Positions 24,561 through 36,900 of a stretch of 64,000 bases of DNA are shown here, piece by piece (positions within the stretch are counted from its first letter, which is position 1; each line of letters opens with the position of its first letter). The notes under the pieces are model-generated. The model was not told where the DNA came from. It ran no database searches and saw only the letters and a program-made list of their open reading frames with translations. The stretch spans positions 47,665,196 to 47,729,195 of the forward strand of contig NC_088708.1 in assembly GCF_963576615.1 (NCBI RefSeq), read 5' to 3'. Both the position numbers and the translations under genes were made by a program. The stretch is from Watersipora subatra. Lineage: Eukaryota; Bryozoa; Gymnolaemata; Cheilostomatida; Watersiporidae.

Positions 24561-25217
24561 ATTCAGTTTGTCCAGCTATAGCTATTAAAATCTTGGATTC
24601 AAAAAGCCGTATTGCTGAAGATTTTATCTCGGAAATGCTGTTTGATTGATGTAGGAACAGTAAAAAATATCTAGCTCTAGATTTAAAACAGATTCACTTA
24701 ATATATAGTAATCACTAGAAGGCTTGACGCACATGTAAGAGGCAGTAGAAATAAGGAAAAACTTTCCTCTCCTAGACGATGTGATTGTTATTCAAGTAGT
24801 GAAAATGATTATGAGATTAGGAAGTGTGATGATGTGCATTGCTTTTTCTGTAATGACTTTACAGCAATTATAGTAGATCGTGTGAACAACAGAAAAATAG
24901 ATAAACATAAATATTGTCCAACAAAAGATCCCAAAGTCTCTGAGTTTTGCAAGTACAGTAGGTAATCCTATACTGTAAACTTCCTAAAACATAAAGTTCA
25001 CTTGAAGTAAAAAATTTATGAAAAGTTTTTGCTTCATGTTATATAAAACATTTCATATAACGCAAAGCGTCAAGTCGGTGCAAGTTCTGAAACTCTATTG
25101 AATGACGAGTCCCATAGTTACCCATAAAAATATGTTTTTTTTTTCTGCCGCGCTTGGGAGAGTAAATTAAATATAAAGGTATTGCTATCATAAATACTAG
25201 TGCTGTCACAGCTTAAC
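24561..25217. other. Intergenic, nothing identified
   Basis: AT-rich sequence. A short plus-strand stretch near 24840 (CFFCNDFTAI when translated) looks coding-like but is unsupported. Confidence 0.35.
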
Positions 25218-25505
25218 ATGCCTTAAGAGATTGAATGCGTGAAGTATTTTCGTGAAAATAATTCGACGAATGAGGTTGCTTGAAAGTGTAAACAGAAGCC
25301 ATCTCCTACATCTCCCTTTCCATTTTGGAAAGGGAATCCAAACTACGGCAGTCTCGTGTGGGTGCGATTAATTGTTCGTTTTTTAGCTTTTAAGAGCTTG
25401 TAATCACATTTCCACATACTTTGCACCTACAACACAGCAGAATAAGACATGGTGAATCTTTTGATACTAAATAACTGTAATGTGAATTTTGTTGCAAGTC
25501 AACCT
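25218..25505. mobile_element. TTAA long-TIR MITE, right-end fragment
   Basis: It ends GTTGCAAGTCAACCT followed by TTAA (25506-25509). The inner part matches the other copies (TTCGACGAATGAGGTTGC). The left half is missing. Confidence 0.75.
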
Positions 25506-25659
25506 TTAAGAGATTGTCAGGTGTGCCAATCAAGTGTGGATAATAAGTAGCTGCACAATTATTCAGAACTACCTAAAGGAAGTCGATTGATGCAGGTGTT
25601 GGAGTGTCAGGCCCATCAATCCGAATGTCATGAGCTGGAGTCTTTTAGACTTTTAGACT

Positions 25660-25924
25660 TTTAGACTTCTAGAACTAGACTTTTATCGCAATAGCCGATG
25701 TGAATACGAGAGATAGAGACAGGTTGTATCACTCGTTACATCATTTTGGGCAAGTCTTGGCATGTTTTTTTGGCCTGAGTGTTTTTACCGCGATCAATTT
25801 TTTACAATTTCAATCTTCAAATATCTTGACAATGAGATCACCTAACACAACAAACAACATATCAGCTGATCGACAAAAAAATGCTTTCTTTTAAAATGAA
25901 ATAAAATTTGACGCAACAACATCT
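25660..25924. mobile_element. Right-end fragment of the 2-kb TTAA element family
   Basis: It matches 17725-17984 over its length (GACTTTTATCGCAA, GATAGAGACAGGTTG, TTTTGGGCAAGTCT) and ends TTGACGCAACAACATCT followed by TTAA. Confidence 0.75.
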
Positions 25925-25964
25925 TTAACCTAGCCTCTGAAAAATGGACCGACACCCATCACCC

Positions 25965-26880
25965 AATTTTTTATAAATTTAAAAAAATTTATACTAAGCT
26001 CAACTTGGACGGATGACTTGAGGTAATATAATGGATAGACCCCTTGAGTCATTAAACTTAGCCCACGCATATAATAAATACAATTAAGGAATTGATAGTC
26101 CCGATCTACTAAGGTTACTTCCTATCAATGCCTAGCTATAGCTTGGTTCCTATATACGTCGCAAAGCACCGACGACAGCACTGCAGGCTATTAACGGTAA
26201 AATGGAAACCTACAAGCCGGATACCGCCGAGGACCGCCGATAGCTGCCAGTGGCAACGCAATAGTTTAGCACTACTAAAATTTTGCGACAGACCGCAGGC
26301 AATACCTTCTCAAAATGCACTGTACATGTGAAGGTCACCATTATAGAAAAGGCATGGCGAGCAAACATTTTATTTGATTACGCGGTTATGTTTAGCGATG
26401 CAGCTTATATGTGAACAGATGCCGCCGAGCCTAGCGTCGCAAGCGTTTTGCTGGGTAAGTTACAGCCGGAGTCTCGCAATCGATATGGGAACCAAGCTTA
26501 AGTGGCATATAATCTCTACGTGTTGGCTTTCTTTATAGAGATAATGTTTTCAAAGCACATGATATGTACGATAGTAAGAGCGAACTATTGCGTTGCCAGT
26601 GGCAGCTATCGGCGGTCCTCGGTGGTAACCGGCACATAGGTTCCCATTTCACCAATAATAGCTTGCGGTGCTGTCGTCGGTGCTTTGCGACGTATATAGG
26701 AGCCAAGCTATAGCTAGGCATTGATAGGAAGTAACCTTAGTAGATCGGGGCTATCAATTCCTTAATTGTATTTATCATATGCATGGGCTAAGTTCAATGA
26801 CTCAAGGGGTCTATCCATTATATTACCTCAAGTCATCCGTCCAAGTTGGGCGTAGTATAAATTTAAAAAAAAATTTTTTT
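25965..26880. mobile_element. Fold-back element, about 300-bp arms
   Basis: The left arm (25965-26266) and right arm (26585-26880) are inverted copies: TACCTCAAGTCATCCGTCC and its inverse near the tips, GCCAGTGGCAGCTATCGG and its inverse near the loop. The loop is about 320 bp. A right-arm relic lies downstream of copy D at 59125-59290, so the insertion may predate the B/D split. Confidence 0.8.
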
Positions 26881-27726
26881 AATTCCTTTTTAAAATCAAA
26901 AGAAAAATGGGTTCGTTTTCATCCATGTCTTTGATTATTGTTTCCGATTGTCACTGTCAGTACTGACTACAAACATTGCTTCAATATGTGGTAGATGAAG
27001 CTGTGTTTTAGATGCTGAAAACAAGCAGGTGAAAATGTGGCAGCTCATTCACAAGTGTCTCTTTTTGCTGAGTACTCACAAATTCATGTCAGAAATGCAT
27101 AAGTGATTTCAACATACGGGAAAGTTGCTGCACAGAGTATGACAGACAGTTGTTCCCACCGCAGATCAAAACAATTCTAAATTTCTAGTAGTCTTTATTT
27201 TGTTTGTTGAAGAAAGTGATTGTCAAAGCTGTGGATGATGCATATAAATTAACAAATTTAGTCACTTCAATCTTGCCACAAATCTGCCATGAAGTTTTAC
27301 AATCTATAATGTGTAAGAGCCCATGCACCTAACAAACTTGCAATATTTTAGGATTATACTTAACACTTAAACATAAAGATATTCTTAAATGTTGCAAAAT
27401 GTTTTGGAGTATATTTTTGATAAGTTTTATAGCTTCCTAATCATAGCATTAAAGATAATTTAAAAGTGCCAACAAAAAGATTTGTGTGTATGCATCACAA
27501 GTTAGCCAGCTTGAAGTCAAGCATAACATTTACTACTGAGTCATAAGGAGTCTGTCAGATGAACATGATGCTCGTATATAATAAAACTCTGACTGAGAAC
27601 ATATTATTAGCTCTCTCTATAACATCAACTCTATTGAATGTATAGAAAGACTGTTCAAACAAGTTTCAGTAAATGTTGTTCAAACCTACAGTTCCTATGT
27701 ATTCTCACTTAAAGCTATGTTGTTGT
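26881..27726 (-). other. 3' flank / 3'UTR region of copy B
   Basis: It is paralogous to 59300-60169 downstream of copy D (TGATTATTGTTT, AAGGAGTCTGTCA, TCAACTCTATTGAAT). On the gene strand an AATAAA-type signal (TTTATT on plus near 27190) could end the transcript. This is untested. Confidence 0.5.
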
Positions 27727-27900
27727 TCACTTGCAGCATTTCTTCTTATTTTTAACTCTCTTGGCTCTTAGTTCAGGAGTGTCTTGCGTCACACCAGAAG
27801 CCTGCTCATTCAGTCTAATCACATCTGGAAGAGTCTTTTGTGGTTTGGTGAGCATTTCCATGCTATGCTTTATTGCTAGTTGAGTAATTTTTTCAAACGC
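27727..27900 (-). CDS. Rab35: Copy B exon 6 (C-terminal tail, CCK end)
   Basis: The exon is 174 nt and begins [17 protein letters not shown]. It ends [10 protein letters not shown] and TGA. In copy D the same place reads TGC TGC TAG TGA; here TAG has become AAG, so translation runs one Lys further to the adjacent TGA. Confidence 0.88.
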   Translation of the reverse strand, partial: AFEKITQLAIKHSMEMLTKPQKTLPDVIRLNEQASGVTQDTPELRAKRVKNKKKCCK

Positions 27901-30900
27901 CTAGAATACAAAAAAATATTTCATGGACCAATGGTGTTATCAAGGTGCTACCGAAATTTAAAAAGGAGTATTAGCATTATACAGAAGCACACATTCACCA
28001 TTGCCCAAACTGAAGAATTTGTCTTGGATGTTTCTTTTTCAAGGAATCGCAAAAGCTATATCTGCTATATCTGCTATATCTCTTATTACGAACGTAGATC
28101 CGTTCTTCTTTGCTTACAATTATGGTTCACTGAGACCAACAAAAACAGTTTGTTCAATTAAGTTTAGAATCAAAATGACCAGGCGCTAATGCAAACGACC
28201 TGCTCAATACTGCCATTTGATATCAGTTTTGGCTATTTTCAATAAGCGCCAATTGTTCTTGGAAGTAGCAATAATCACCATTGAGTAATTCCTGCCAGAT
28301 AATAGTCTGGTACAAAAATGTATACTTTATTATTGCATGAACAAATGCGACCACAGATGTTCTGTGGCTTTTGTGGCAAAATCTGTGGCTTTCTTTATTT
28401 TAAACACAAAAGTAACAAACAAAAAAGAACAGCGACAAATAAAGAGAGGGAGAAAAGAAGGAACAGAGAGCGAGAATAGAGAGAGAGTGTTGGGACAGAG
28501 ATAGATAGCAAAAGAAAGAGAGAAAGAAGGATCAAATGGAGATTGAAAAGAAAAAGCGAGCAAAAGAGAAAAAAACAAAGGATGTAGAAAAAAAAGTTTG
28601 GTCAAAAGTTGAAAAATTGATAGAGGATTCAATGAAGGAAATGTGTTGTTAATGAGAATTCACTTTGAAATTCTCTCTTAAAATTCACCATGATTTGATA
28701 TTTTAAGAGAGAGTTATACGTTGATCCAAAAAAAGCTGCAAAAGCTTTTCAATATGTTTTATTGCTATTACACGAGCTATTGTGATGTAAAATATACACT
28801 AAACATTCCATCGTAGTACTTCCGGAAAAAGATGCCTTGCTCTAGTCTTGTTGCAAATAGTCTTTGCAGAGAATCTATTGATTGCTTTGAAGGTTAGTTG
28901 CTATCTCATATCTTTTTGTTACCTGTTCAACATTTGTGTTCTTTTTGGCACTTGCTTCAAATAAGGGAATACCCTCTTGTTTAGAAAAGTTGCGAGCACC
29001 ACGAGTTGGAACTTCTTTTTCCTCTGGGTTATCATTTTTGCTTCCAACTAAAATACAAGAATAAGAGTTTAAAGTAGCACACCTTTATCATGCCATGCGA
29101 TATATGCTATGGAGTCAAATTCGTTAGAATAATTCTCACTATAGCAAAAAACCACGGTTGAAAGTTGAAAAAAAAGAAAACATCATTCAAAATTTGAGCT
29201 CACGCTTTCCAGCATGGTCGACGCTCTAACAACTGCAAAACTTTGCCATTTTTAGACACGTAGAAATAATTGCAGACTTATTCTCTGTGCTTTATTTAAA
29301 CTCAAATTTCTAAAACATTGTTTCTAACTGAATAAACAAAAACCAGAAATCGGTCTCAAGCCAATGGGAATTAAGGGAATCTCATTTGCCTTCACAAGCA
29401 ACTAAGATAGTCAAATAAAACTACGATTGGGCTTTATAATGTATCATGCAGAATACCATTATTGGACAACCAATCTTCATATTTATTAATAAATAAAGTT
29501 TACTAACCCAATATTTTTGGAACATCGGGACAATATTTATCCACTTCCTGTAACCACTTCGGGATGTTTGTAAAAGAGCAGATATCCTGTGTGTCATACA
29601 CTAAAATCACTCCATGTGTTCCCCGATATAGCCTGCAAACACAGAATCATCCATGCAGCTATAGAAAGAATCAATTCTTGATTTACTCTGACACCATTAT
29701 TCTGACCTACAGCCTTTTTTATTACTATTTCTTCACTGAAATATCTTGTGATTATGGTAGAAATAGCATGGACACATTGCTGTTATCATCTAAAGTTTAA
29801 TTTTTCATAGTTTACAATACGCCCATGCCTCCGAGGTTTCCATAATTTAATCTGTTGGATTCATGCACTTACAGGTGATTCAAGAATGCTTTTTACTTAC
29901 TGATTTGCTTACTATGATCCTTTTTTAAAAGATCAATACTTTCTCTCAGAAGCTGTTTTATTTTATAAAATTATTAGAGGAAAAAAATATCCTACATCAA
30001 AATTTGCTCATGACAACAACAAATGCATAGCTACTGTTTAGTTAGCCTCTCTTGACAAATTTTTGTTTTTGCGGAGTTGTCCCCCGCCGAGCGGGCAAGC
30101 AGCACAACAGCCTTTCACAAGACATACTGCACCTGATGCATCAGCTACACTTATAGGGAGTTGTTCTGTTCCGTCTATGCGGCTTGGTTACGATGTTATG
30201 TCGGTCGCTCCATTGGTAATCATAACTGATTTCGCGCAACAAATTATGTAGAAAAAAATAAGATTACAACGTTTAATCGTTCGATCGAGCCTATATTCAA
30301 TGCACAAAGAATAATAGAACTTTGAAAAACAGAGTGTCAAAAGTATGTCCTGCAATAAAAAAAACACTTGGTTGCGGTTTCCACAATGTGATGTCGTAAT
30401 TATTATTTGGCCTTAGGTCGTTGATCCTTTTCGCTGCCACTGAGGCTGCGCTTTTCCGTGACAATCGGTGCTGTTAAACCCAGAGAGCGCTAATAATAAA
30501 CTAGGATTCTAAATAATCAACACTGCCCGGGGATCATGGTAATGCCCGACCAATACAAACACATGTTCTGGGTTAATTAATTATGCTTCAATAAATATAC
30601 TGCCGTTGATAAAAGTTATGAAATCCCATCAATTAAATTGTGACCTGCAGTGGCGTAACTCTAGGACTATATGTCAATTGCAATTGAAATTAATTAGTCT
30701 CAGTCGTTCCCCTCAACATCTCAATAAAAAGAGAGAGCTAGTGCATAATATCATTGGGAAAACAGAGTATGGTGCTTGAAATCTGAGTTATTTATCATAG
30801 AAACAATCTGCACATGGAGAGCTAATGACACTGATTCCTTTGTCATTTTTATTGGTTTTCGGGAGTTGTCCTACCTTCGCCTGCCAGTAGCGTCATTATC

Positions 30901-33900
30901 GTAGTTGATAAATATAAGCGGTAAGCAATAAAATAAGCGGTAAGACCACACAACACCAAATATGAAAATTGTGGCGTCACAATGTTCGAGCCTAAACCAT
31001 TGAACATTTCTGCGGTAGAGCTCTGGGGAAATCCTATAAACACCAACCAATGTCTGCCTCACCATGTCAAACAATGGCCCATTTAAAAGCCAAGATATTG
31101 AAAAACTTGAATGAGCTGAAACAGTACTTATTTAACTGAGGTGCTTTAAATACCCTAGGACACTTATGCATTCGCGCCATCTAACTTTTGCGGATTTGCG
31201 GAGTCATCCTCTCGCGAACATTTTATGAGCAAAACTAAACAATCATAACAAATGAGCAAAAACCCAAAATTAAATAGCTTTGTTCATTGATAGCCACAAT
31301 AAAATCGTCATATTAGAAATGCAGGTAATTTTCGTGTGTGGTGTGGTTGGCTCATTGGGCAATTTCTGCTAAACTCGTTATAGCTAATACACCGGCTGAG
31401 CAGCATGGCAAAGCAAATTAAGATAACAAGTTTTTTTGGAGAAGCCAAAAATTAATAATAATAGTTAATAATAAATTTAGTTATTATACTTTTGTTCATC
31501 GATTAAATCAAATCACCATTCGTTTCCTTAACAAAAAAAGTCGATGAGTAATTGTCTTCCTCTTCTGCTTTTGTTGATAAGATACTGTCAAGACATCTTC
31601 CATGTCAGGGGTCTAAAATTCTCGATAAACATGAAATCCTCTCAACCCACAAGTGAAATCAAACTGAGCCATGGCCACCACGTGCTATAAATACATGAGA
31701 TCTAATATTGGTACCACATCAGTCAAGGCGGCAGGGACCTAGACGATAGTCTAGGTCCATTGGTAGTCTAAGAAACAAATGGCAGCAAGCGATCAAGTTG
31801 CATTATCGATCTTGCCTACACATTTCTACCTGTGGTTCACAAATACAAACTAGTCCCAAATTGAAAACTTTTTCCTAACCAGTAAACTGGACCTGAGGAA
31901 TCTAATTATGTTTGTTCCACAGCATTTGTTTTCACATCACCATATTTTCGAGCTCATCAGAGCTGCGAAATTAAGTAGCTGCGAAATTTTACTCTATATG
32001 CTACTCACGAAATTAAATACTAGCGAAATATAAGTGTCCTAGGGTATATCTCTTTACCTTTATTATGCATTTGTTTGTTCCAAAAAGGTCAACTCTGTAT
32101 TACCTATAGGTCAACTATACGCATTAGTCCACCAAAATAATGGCATTGTGTCTGTCTAAATTCTAACTCATGATCATTAGTATTAACCTAGCATTATTTG
32201 TTCTTAAATACTATAATACAGATATGTTTATTGCAATAAATGCCATAAATTTATGTTTATGGCATTAAATTGGCAAAAATCTAATGTTATTTCAATTAAA
32301 TAAATCATTGGCAAGGTTTATGGGAAATACTGAAAGAATAACACTTTACTGAGAGTAGAGTACAAACTGTTACTAAAGAATGCAATATAAATAAGGTATT
32401 CAAAAGTGAGAAGTTTATGTATAGACAAGCACATGCTGAAGATGCTTGTACAGGTGTGAGTTTAGAGAAAGGAACACGCATTTATATTTGCAGTCCATAT
32501 TTTATAGTAAGACGAGCAATAACTTTTCATCAGCAACAAGTTTCTTTTTTCAACCTTGTACTATGTCAGCAATTATGTTTATTTTATATAATCTTGTTAA
32601 AACAGGAGTTTGTTGCATAAAGTCGCATGCAATAAATAATATATATTAATCATGCATAACTCATAAATACTTACGTAGATGTGATTGCTCTGAAATTCTC
32701 TTGCCCAGCCGTATCCCAGATTAATAGTTTGCACTTTGTTCCATCCGCTTCTACTATTTTTCTCTTATAGTCAATACCAATTGTGTGAACATGGTATTCT
32801 GAAATATTTCAAGTGTATAAAAACTTAGTTTTGTCACTCTATTTTTACCATAGCTACAAAAAACATCTCACAAGCAAATAATCATGGTAACAACGCAAGA
32901 TCCTGTTTTAGACCGCAGATAGAAAAATATTATGAAGGTGCACAAACACAAAGATTTTTTAAGGATTAACTGGCAGCCCAAATTTTTATGACACTAGCAG
33001 GAGCAGGTAAAATTACAGATTATTGTTTGAATAGTATATTGAACAGATTTTACCAACGTTTTCAAGTCGTGAAAATGAACGGTAAGACTTGTGATCTTAG
33101 CAAATTACTGACCAAAAATGGCTGCAATTCTATATGATTATATCAAAATTTTCATTTCTTTAAAAATCAATTGGTTCAAATCTTTATTAATAAAAAGAGA
33201 GCACGCATTAAAAGGTTTTAAACACATGATTTTCAAAATGGCTCATTTTTTTTGTTAGTGAGGGAAGAGTGCCTTGTTAGATGTAGACACATTCAAGCTC
33301 ATTGGTTTTAAATTCACGCATTAGCTATATTATACATCTACGTTTTGCCAAAAAATGACTTCTTTAGGTTCCAGTTTGGAGCTTCCATTGCGAGTGTTTG
33401 TGTCTCCAAAGCTAGTTCTTGTTCTGATATCAACATGATGGCTGAAAAATTAAATATCGTAATTATAATGATATAAATAGATGTAATAGTAAAATGCTGT
33501 CAATTAGCTTTTAAAATGTCAGGAAAAGGCTCACCATACTATCAAATATAGCTAACATATCGACTTGCGAAATGGTGAGTGACCTATGTTCATGTATGTT
33601 ATTTAACATTGTTCAGCTTTCATTTGATACTGACTAATGACCATGTAGTAGGTTAAAACCTGCTACTTGTGTTTTAATAAAGCTCTTGTTCCTTTTATTC
33701 TTTCTGGAAAGTCACACTGAGAGTTATTGAGAATGAGTAGACTTCTATACCGGTATAATAGCAAGGGCTATTTGAAGAGCTGGCAGATTCTCAAGAAGTG
33801 GTTTTATTTTTTTTTCTTTAGATCAGGTTAAGCTAGTTGTATGGTTAAAATAGCTTAATAGACTTTGTTGTCTACATACGTACTTGCTTAGCCCAGTCTG

Positions 33901-36900
33901 TAAAAATAGAATTCACTCTGCCACTAGTTGTCTAAGACTCGCTGTAGAGGCTGACTCCGCATAAATTATTTCTAGGGATAACGGCTAGCTGTTTTATACA
34001 TTTCCTATCTTTCCTTTAGTTATTTCAAGAGAACACAAGTTTTTTTGTATATTTCTGTCCATATTGCAAAACAATAAAGTAAACTGATATTAAAAACAAA
34101 ATTGAAGACCAACAGGTGTGAAACAATTTGAAAGAATTAAAAGTTTATTAAGTATTTCATTGATGATAGAAAGCCGAAGACCTACAATATCAATCTTCAA
34201 TCAGGGGCAGGTAAGTAAATGATTAAGGGAAAAGACAACACTTACCACTGAATGTATGCTCTGTATATTGATAAACTAAACTGGTCTTCCCAACTCCTAC
34301 AAAATCAAAAATATTTTATTGAACACTTCATTTTATGACAAACTAGTACATTTGGCAATTCCATGAACCGTGAGAGATTGTAATGAGTAATCAGTGTATG
34401 CATCATTAATTTGGGAAGTGGCAAGGAGGTGGAGTAGGGCAGCGGTTAAAGCGAAAGATCACAAATTGGAGTACCTGAGTTCATTTCTTGAGCAAAGCAA
34501 TTTTTGTCGCGAGCGCTGTTTGCATGGCTCTTAACAGATGTATGAACGCTGCCCTTATCATAGTGGAGACTAGTTGAATGTCTAGCGTCACTCGAGTAAT
34601 CAAAAACCTTTGCACAGAAGACATTTTTTAATTTAACATAATGCAACGTTTACGATTCTAACTTTTAAACTTCCTATCATGAAAAGAGTGTTTTTGTGCA
34701 GCTCAAATAAATTAAGAAAAAAAAAACAATGAACACATGGAAGTGTTCATATAAAAAAGGTTACTGTTACAGCAGAAGCTCTTTGTATTCGAAGTTTTAA
34801 TGGACGATACTGATACCTCCCGAGACTGGCACAAACGCAAAATATAGATATTGGACTGTCTTTGTCTGATATTTTGACTGACCAAACGAAGAGAGAATGT
34901 AGAGGCATTTCCTACACCAAATAATCCAATTTTTTACATGAAAAGCCTTTATCTTTTACAGACTTTCTAATACCGGAAATATTAGTGTAATGGCACATTT
35001 TAAATTGAAAATTACAAATCAGAAAAATAGGTCATAGTAAAAACCTTAGTTTTCAAAGAAGTTTAGAAAAATTACAAATGAAAAATGTAATATCAATTAA
35101 TAATAAATGTGCACATTTATCGTCTGCAATCGCCAAAAGGATATATGTACAGTATAGGGTAAGAGCAATAGGAATGATAAGAACGGCTTAGGCTTGTGGT
35201 TATGCGCGCTTGTTAAGAGATTTGCAATATAGATGTGACAAATTCATTACGAAGGTGACTTTTTATTGCTATAACTTGAATATATAGCACAGATCGTCAT
35301 TTGTCCTCCGTTTGGGCGGACAGATAGCATACAGACAATGAACAGACAACAGATGTATGACAGACAGACAGGCGACAGACGGACCATGAACAAACAACGG
35401 ACAGACGACGACCAGTCAAAAGACAGATGACGGACATACGCCGGACTGATGACGGGCAAGCAACGGGCAGACGACGGACAGACGACAGACAAATGACGGG
35501 CAGACGACGGACATACGCCGGACTGATGATGGACAAACACTTAGATTTATATATATTGATTACTGAATGCCCGGCGTTCCCCGGATAATAAAAAAGTATT
35601 TGCACAGAACATTTATTTTTATATAACATGTAACAAAAGTGGCCATTTTAATTTTCAAACTTCATCTAATGAGAAAAGTGTTTTTACAGTTCAAATAAAT
35701 GGAGAGAAAAAATGAAACAACTGCGAAGGTTTTCAAACTTTTTCAAATAGCTGTAACTTTTAAGCTTCATATCAGGAAAAAAAATGGTTCATGCCGTTGA
35801 AATAAATTAAGAAAAAAAAATTACACAACTGTAAAAATGTTTGAATGTAAATGTGAAATAATTAGCAAGTAATGGCTAAATAAAGTCTGTTTTCCTATAT
35901 GTTTACAAGGAAGAATTACTTAATATACAATGATGCGATTTTAATTCATTTCAGTGTTGACATTGACAACGCAAAATGTTGTATAAAGTAGCATAGATAA
36001 CCCTAGTAAATATTTAAGGCGAACAACCTCTCATAAAAATTGTCAAAGTGTTGAATATGTTCTGTACATATTAAAAGTTAGTAACAAAACAATATCCTAA
36101 CTTTAGTAACTATAGTTACCTACAGTATACTTAGTGTATTTAGTGGTTATGATCTGCAGACAAATGTAACATTACAATGTGCAGTACATACCATGGAAAG
36201 TTCTTATGTTACAGACATATAAAATAAACATTGAGTTTAATTTAAATGAATTCAACTTACTAGACACTTAAAACTGAGTTTTAGTATGTATTTTCCTAAA
36301 GTAAACTTCTACTTTGCCATAGGCTAAAATTTTATTCCATATCTGTTTTCAGTTTTGTTCTTACCATAACTTATAATGCTGAACTGAGATAACGAGCATC
36401 GTATTTCCTTCAAGCGTTGTGGGAGCGAATTGCATATTGGCATTTTTGTTGTTTTGATGCAATCAATGCAATGACTGCTAAATTTTATTTTTGAGAAAAA
36501 ATTTTCTTGATATAGTAAAGAGGGAGACAAGAGGGCACACTGTAATAATTAATAATTTTTTGTGTGCAATCATGAAAAAGACATACAATATATGGTGAGA
36601 GCGATGAGTACGGTAAGAACCGCTTAGCCTTGTGGTTACCGCTTAGCCTTAGCCTTTGGGAGTTCAAATCCAGTACTTATTATATTTTTCATTTTTTTTT
36701 TGGTTATTTTTTGTTGCTAAAACTTTATCGCTATAAATAGAAATATACACAACAGACTAAAATTTATGTATATATGTACTAGTTGAATGCCCGGCGTTGT
36801 CTGGGTAATAAAAGTCTTTGCACAGAAAATAGATTTTTACCTAATATATAACACAGTTACCATTTTAACTTTCAAACTTTATATCATGAGAAAAGTGTTT

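Larger units (their letters stand above)
29633..32674 (-). other. Copy B intron 3
   Basis: The 3-kb intron contains one arm of the fold-back family (30046-30250), a block shared with copy A (30600-31130) and a TA-target element (31153-32044). The remaining ends match copies C and D (TTCATGCACTTACAGGTGAT). Confidence 0.6.

Noticed and set aside
24124..24649. Long Cys/Val/Arg-rich plus-strand ORFs
   Set aside because: They lie on the GT/GCGT microsatellite and arise from its composition.
28330..28632. Ser/Phe-rich 100-codon minus ORF
   Set aside because: It lies over the purine tract of copy B intron 5; composition artefact.
30849..31074. Minus ORFs in copy B intron 3 as an intronic gene
   Set aside because: A related stretch in copy A (380-620) has diverged without preserving the frame; no known family resemblance.
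35247..35629. Cys/Ser/Arg repeat ORFs on the minus strand
   Set aside because: They come from the GACAGACGACGG minisatellite in two frames.
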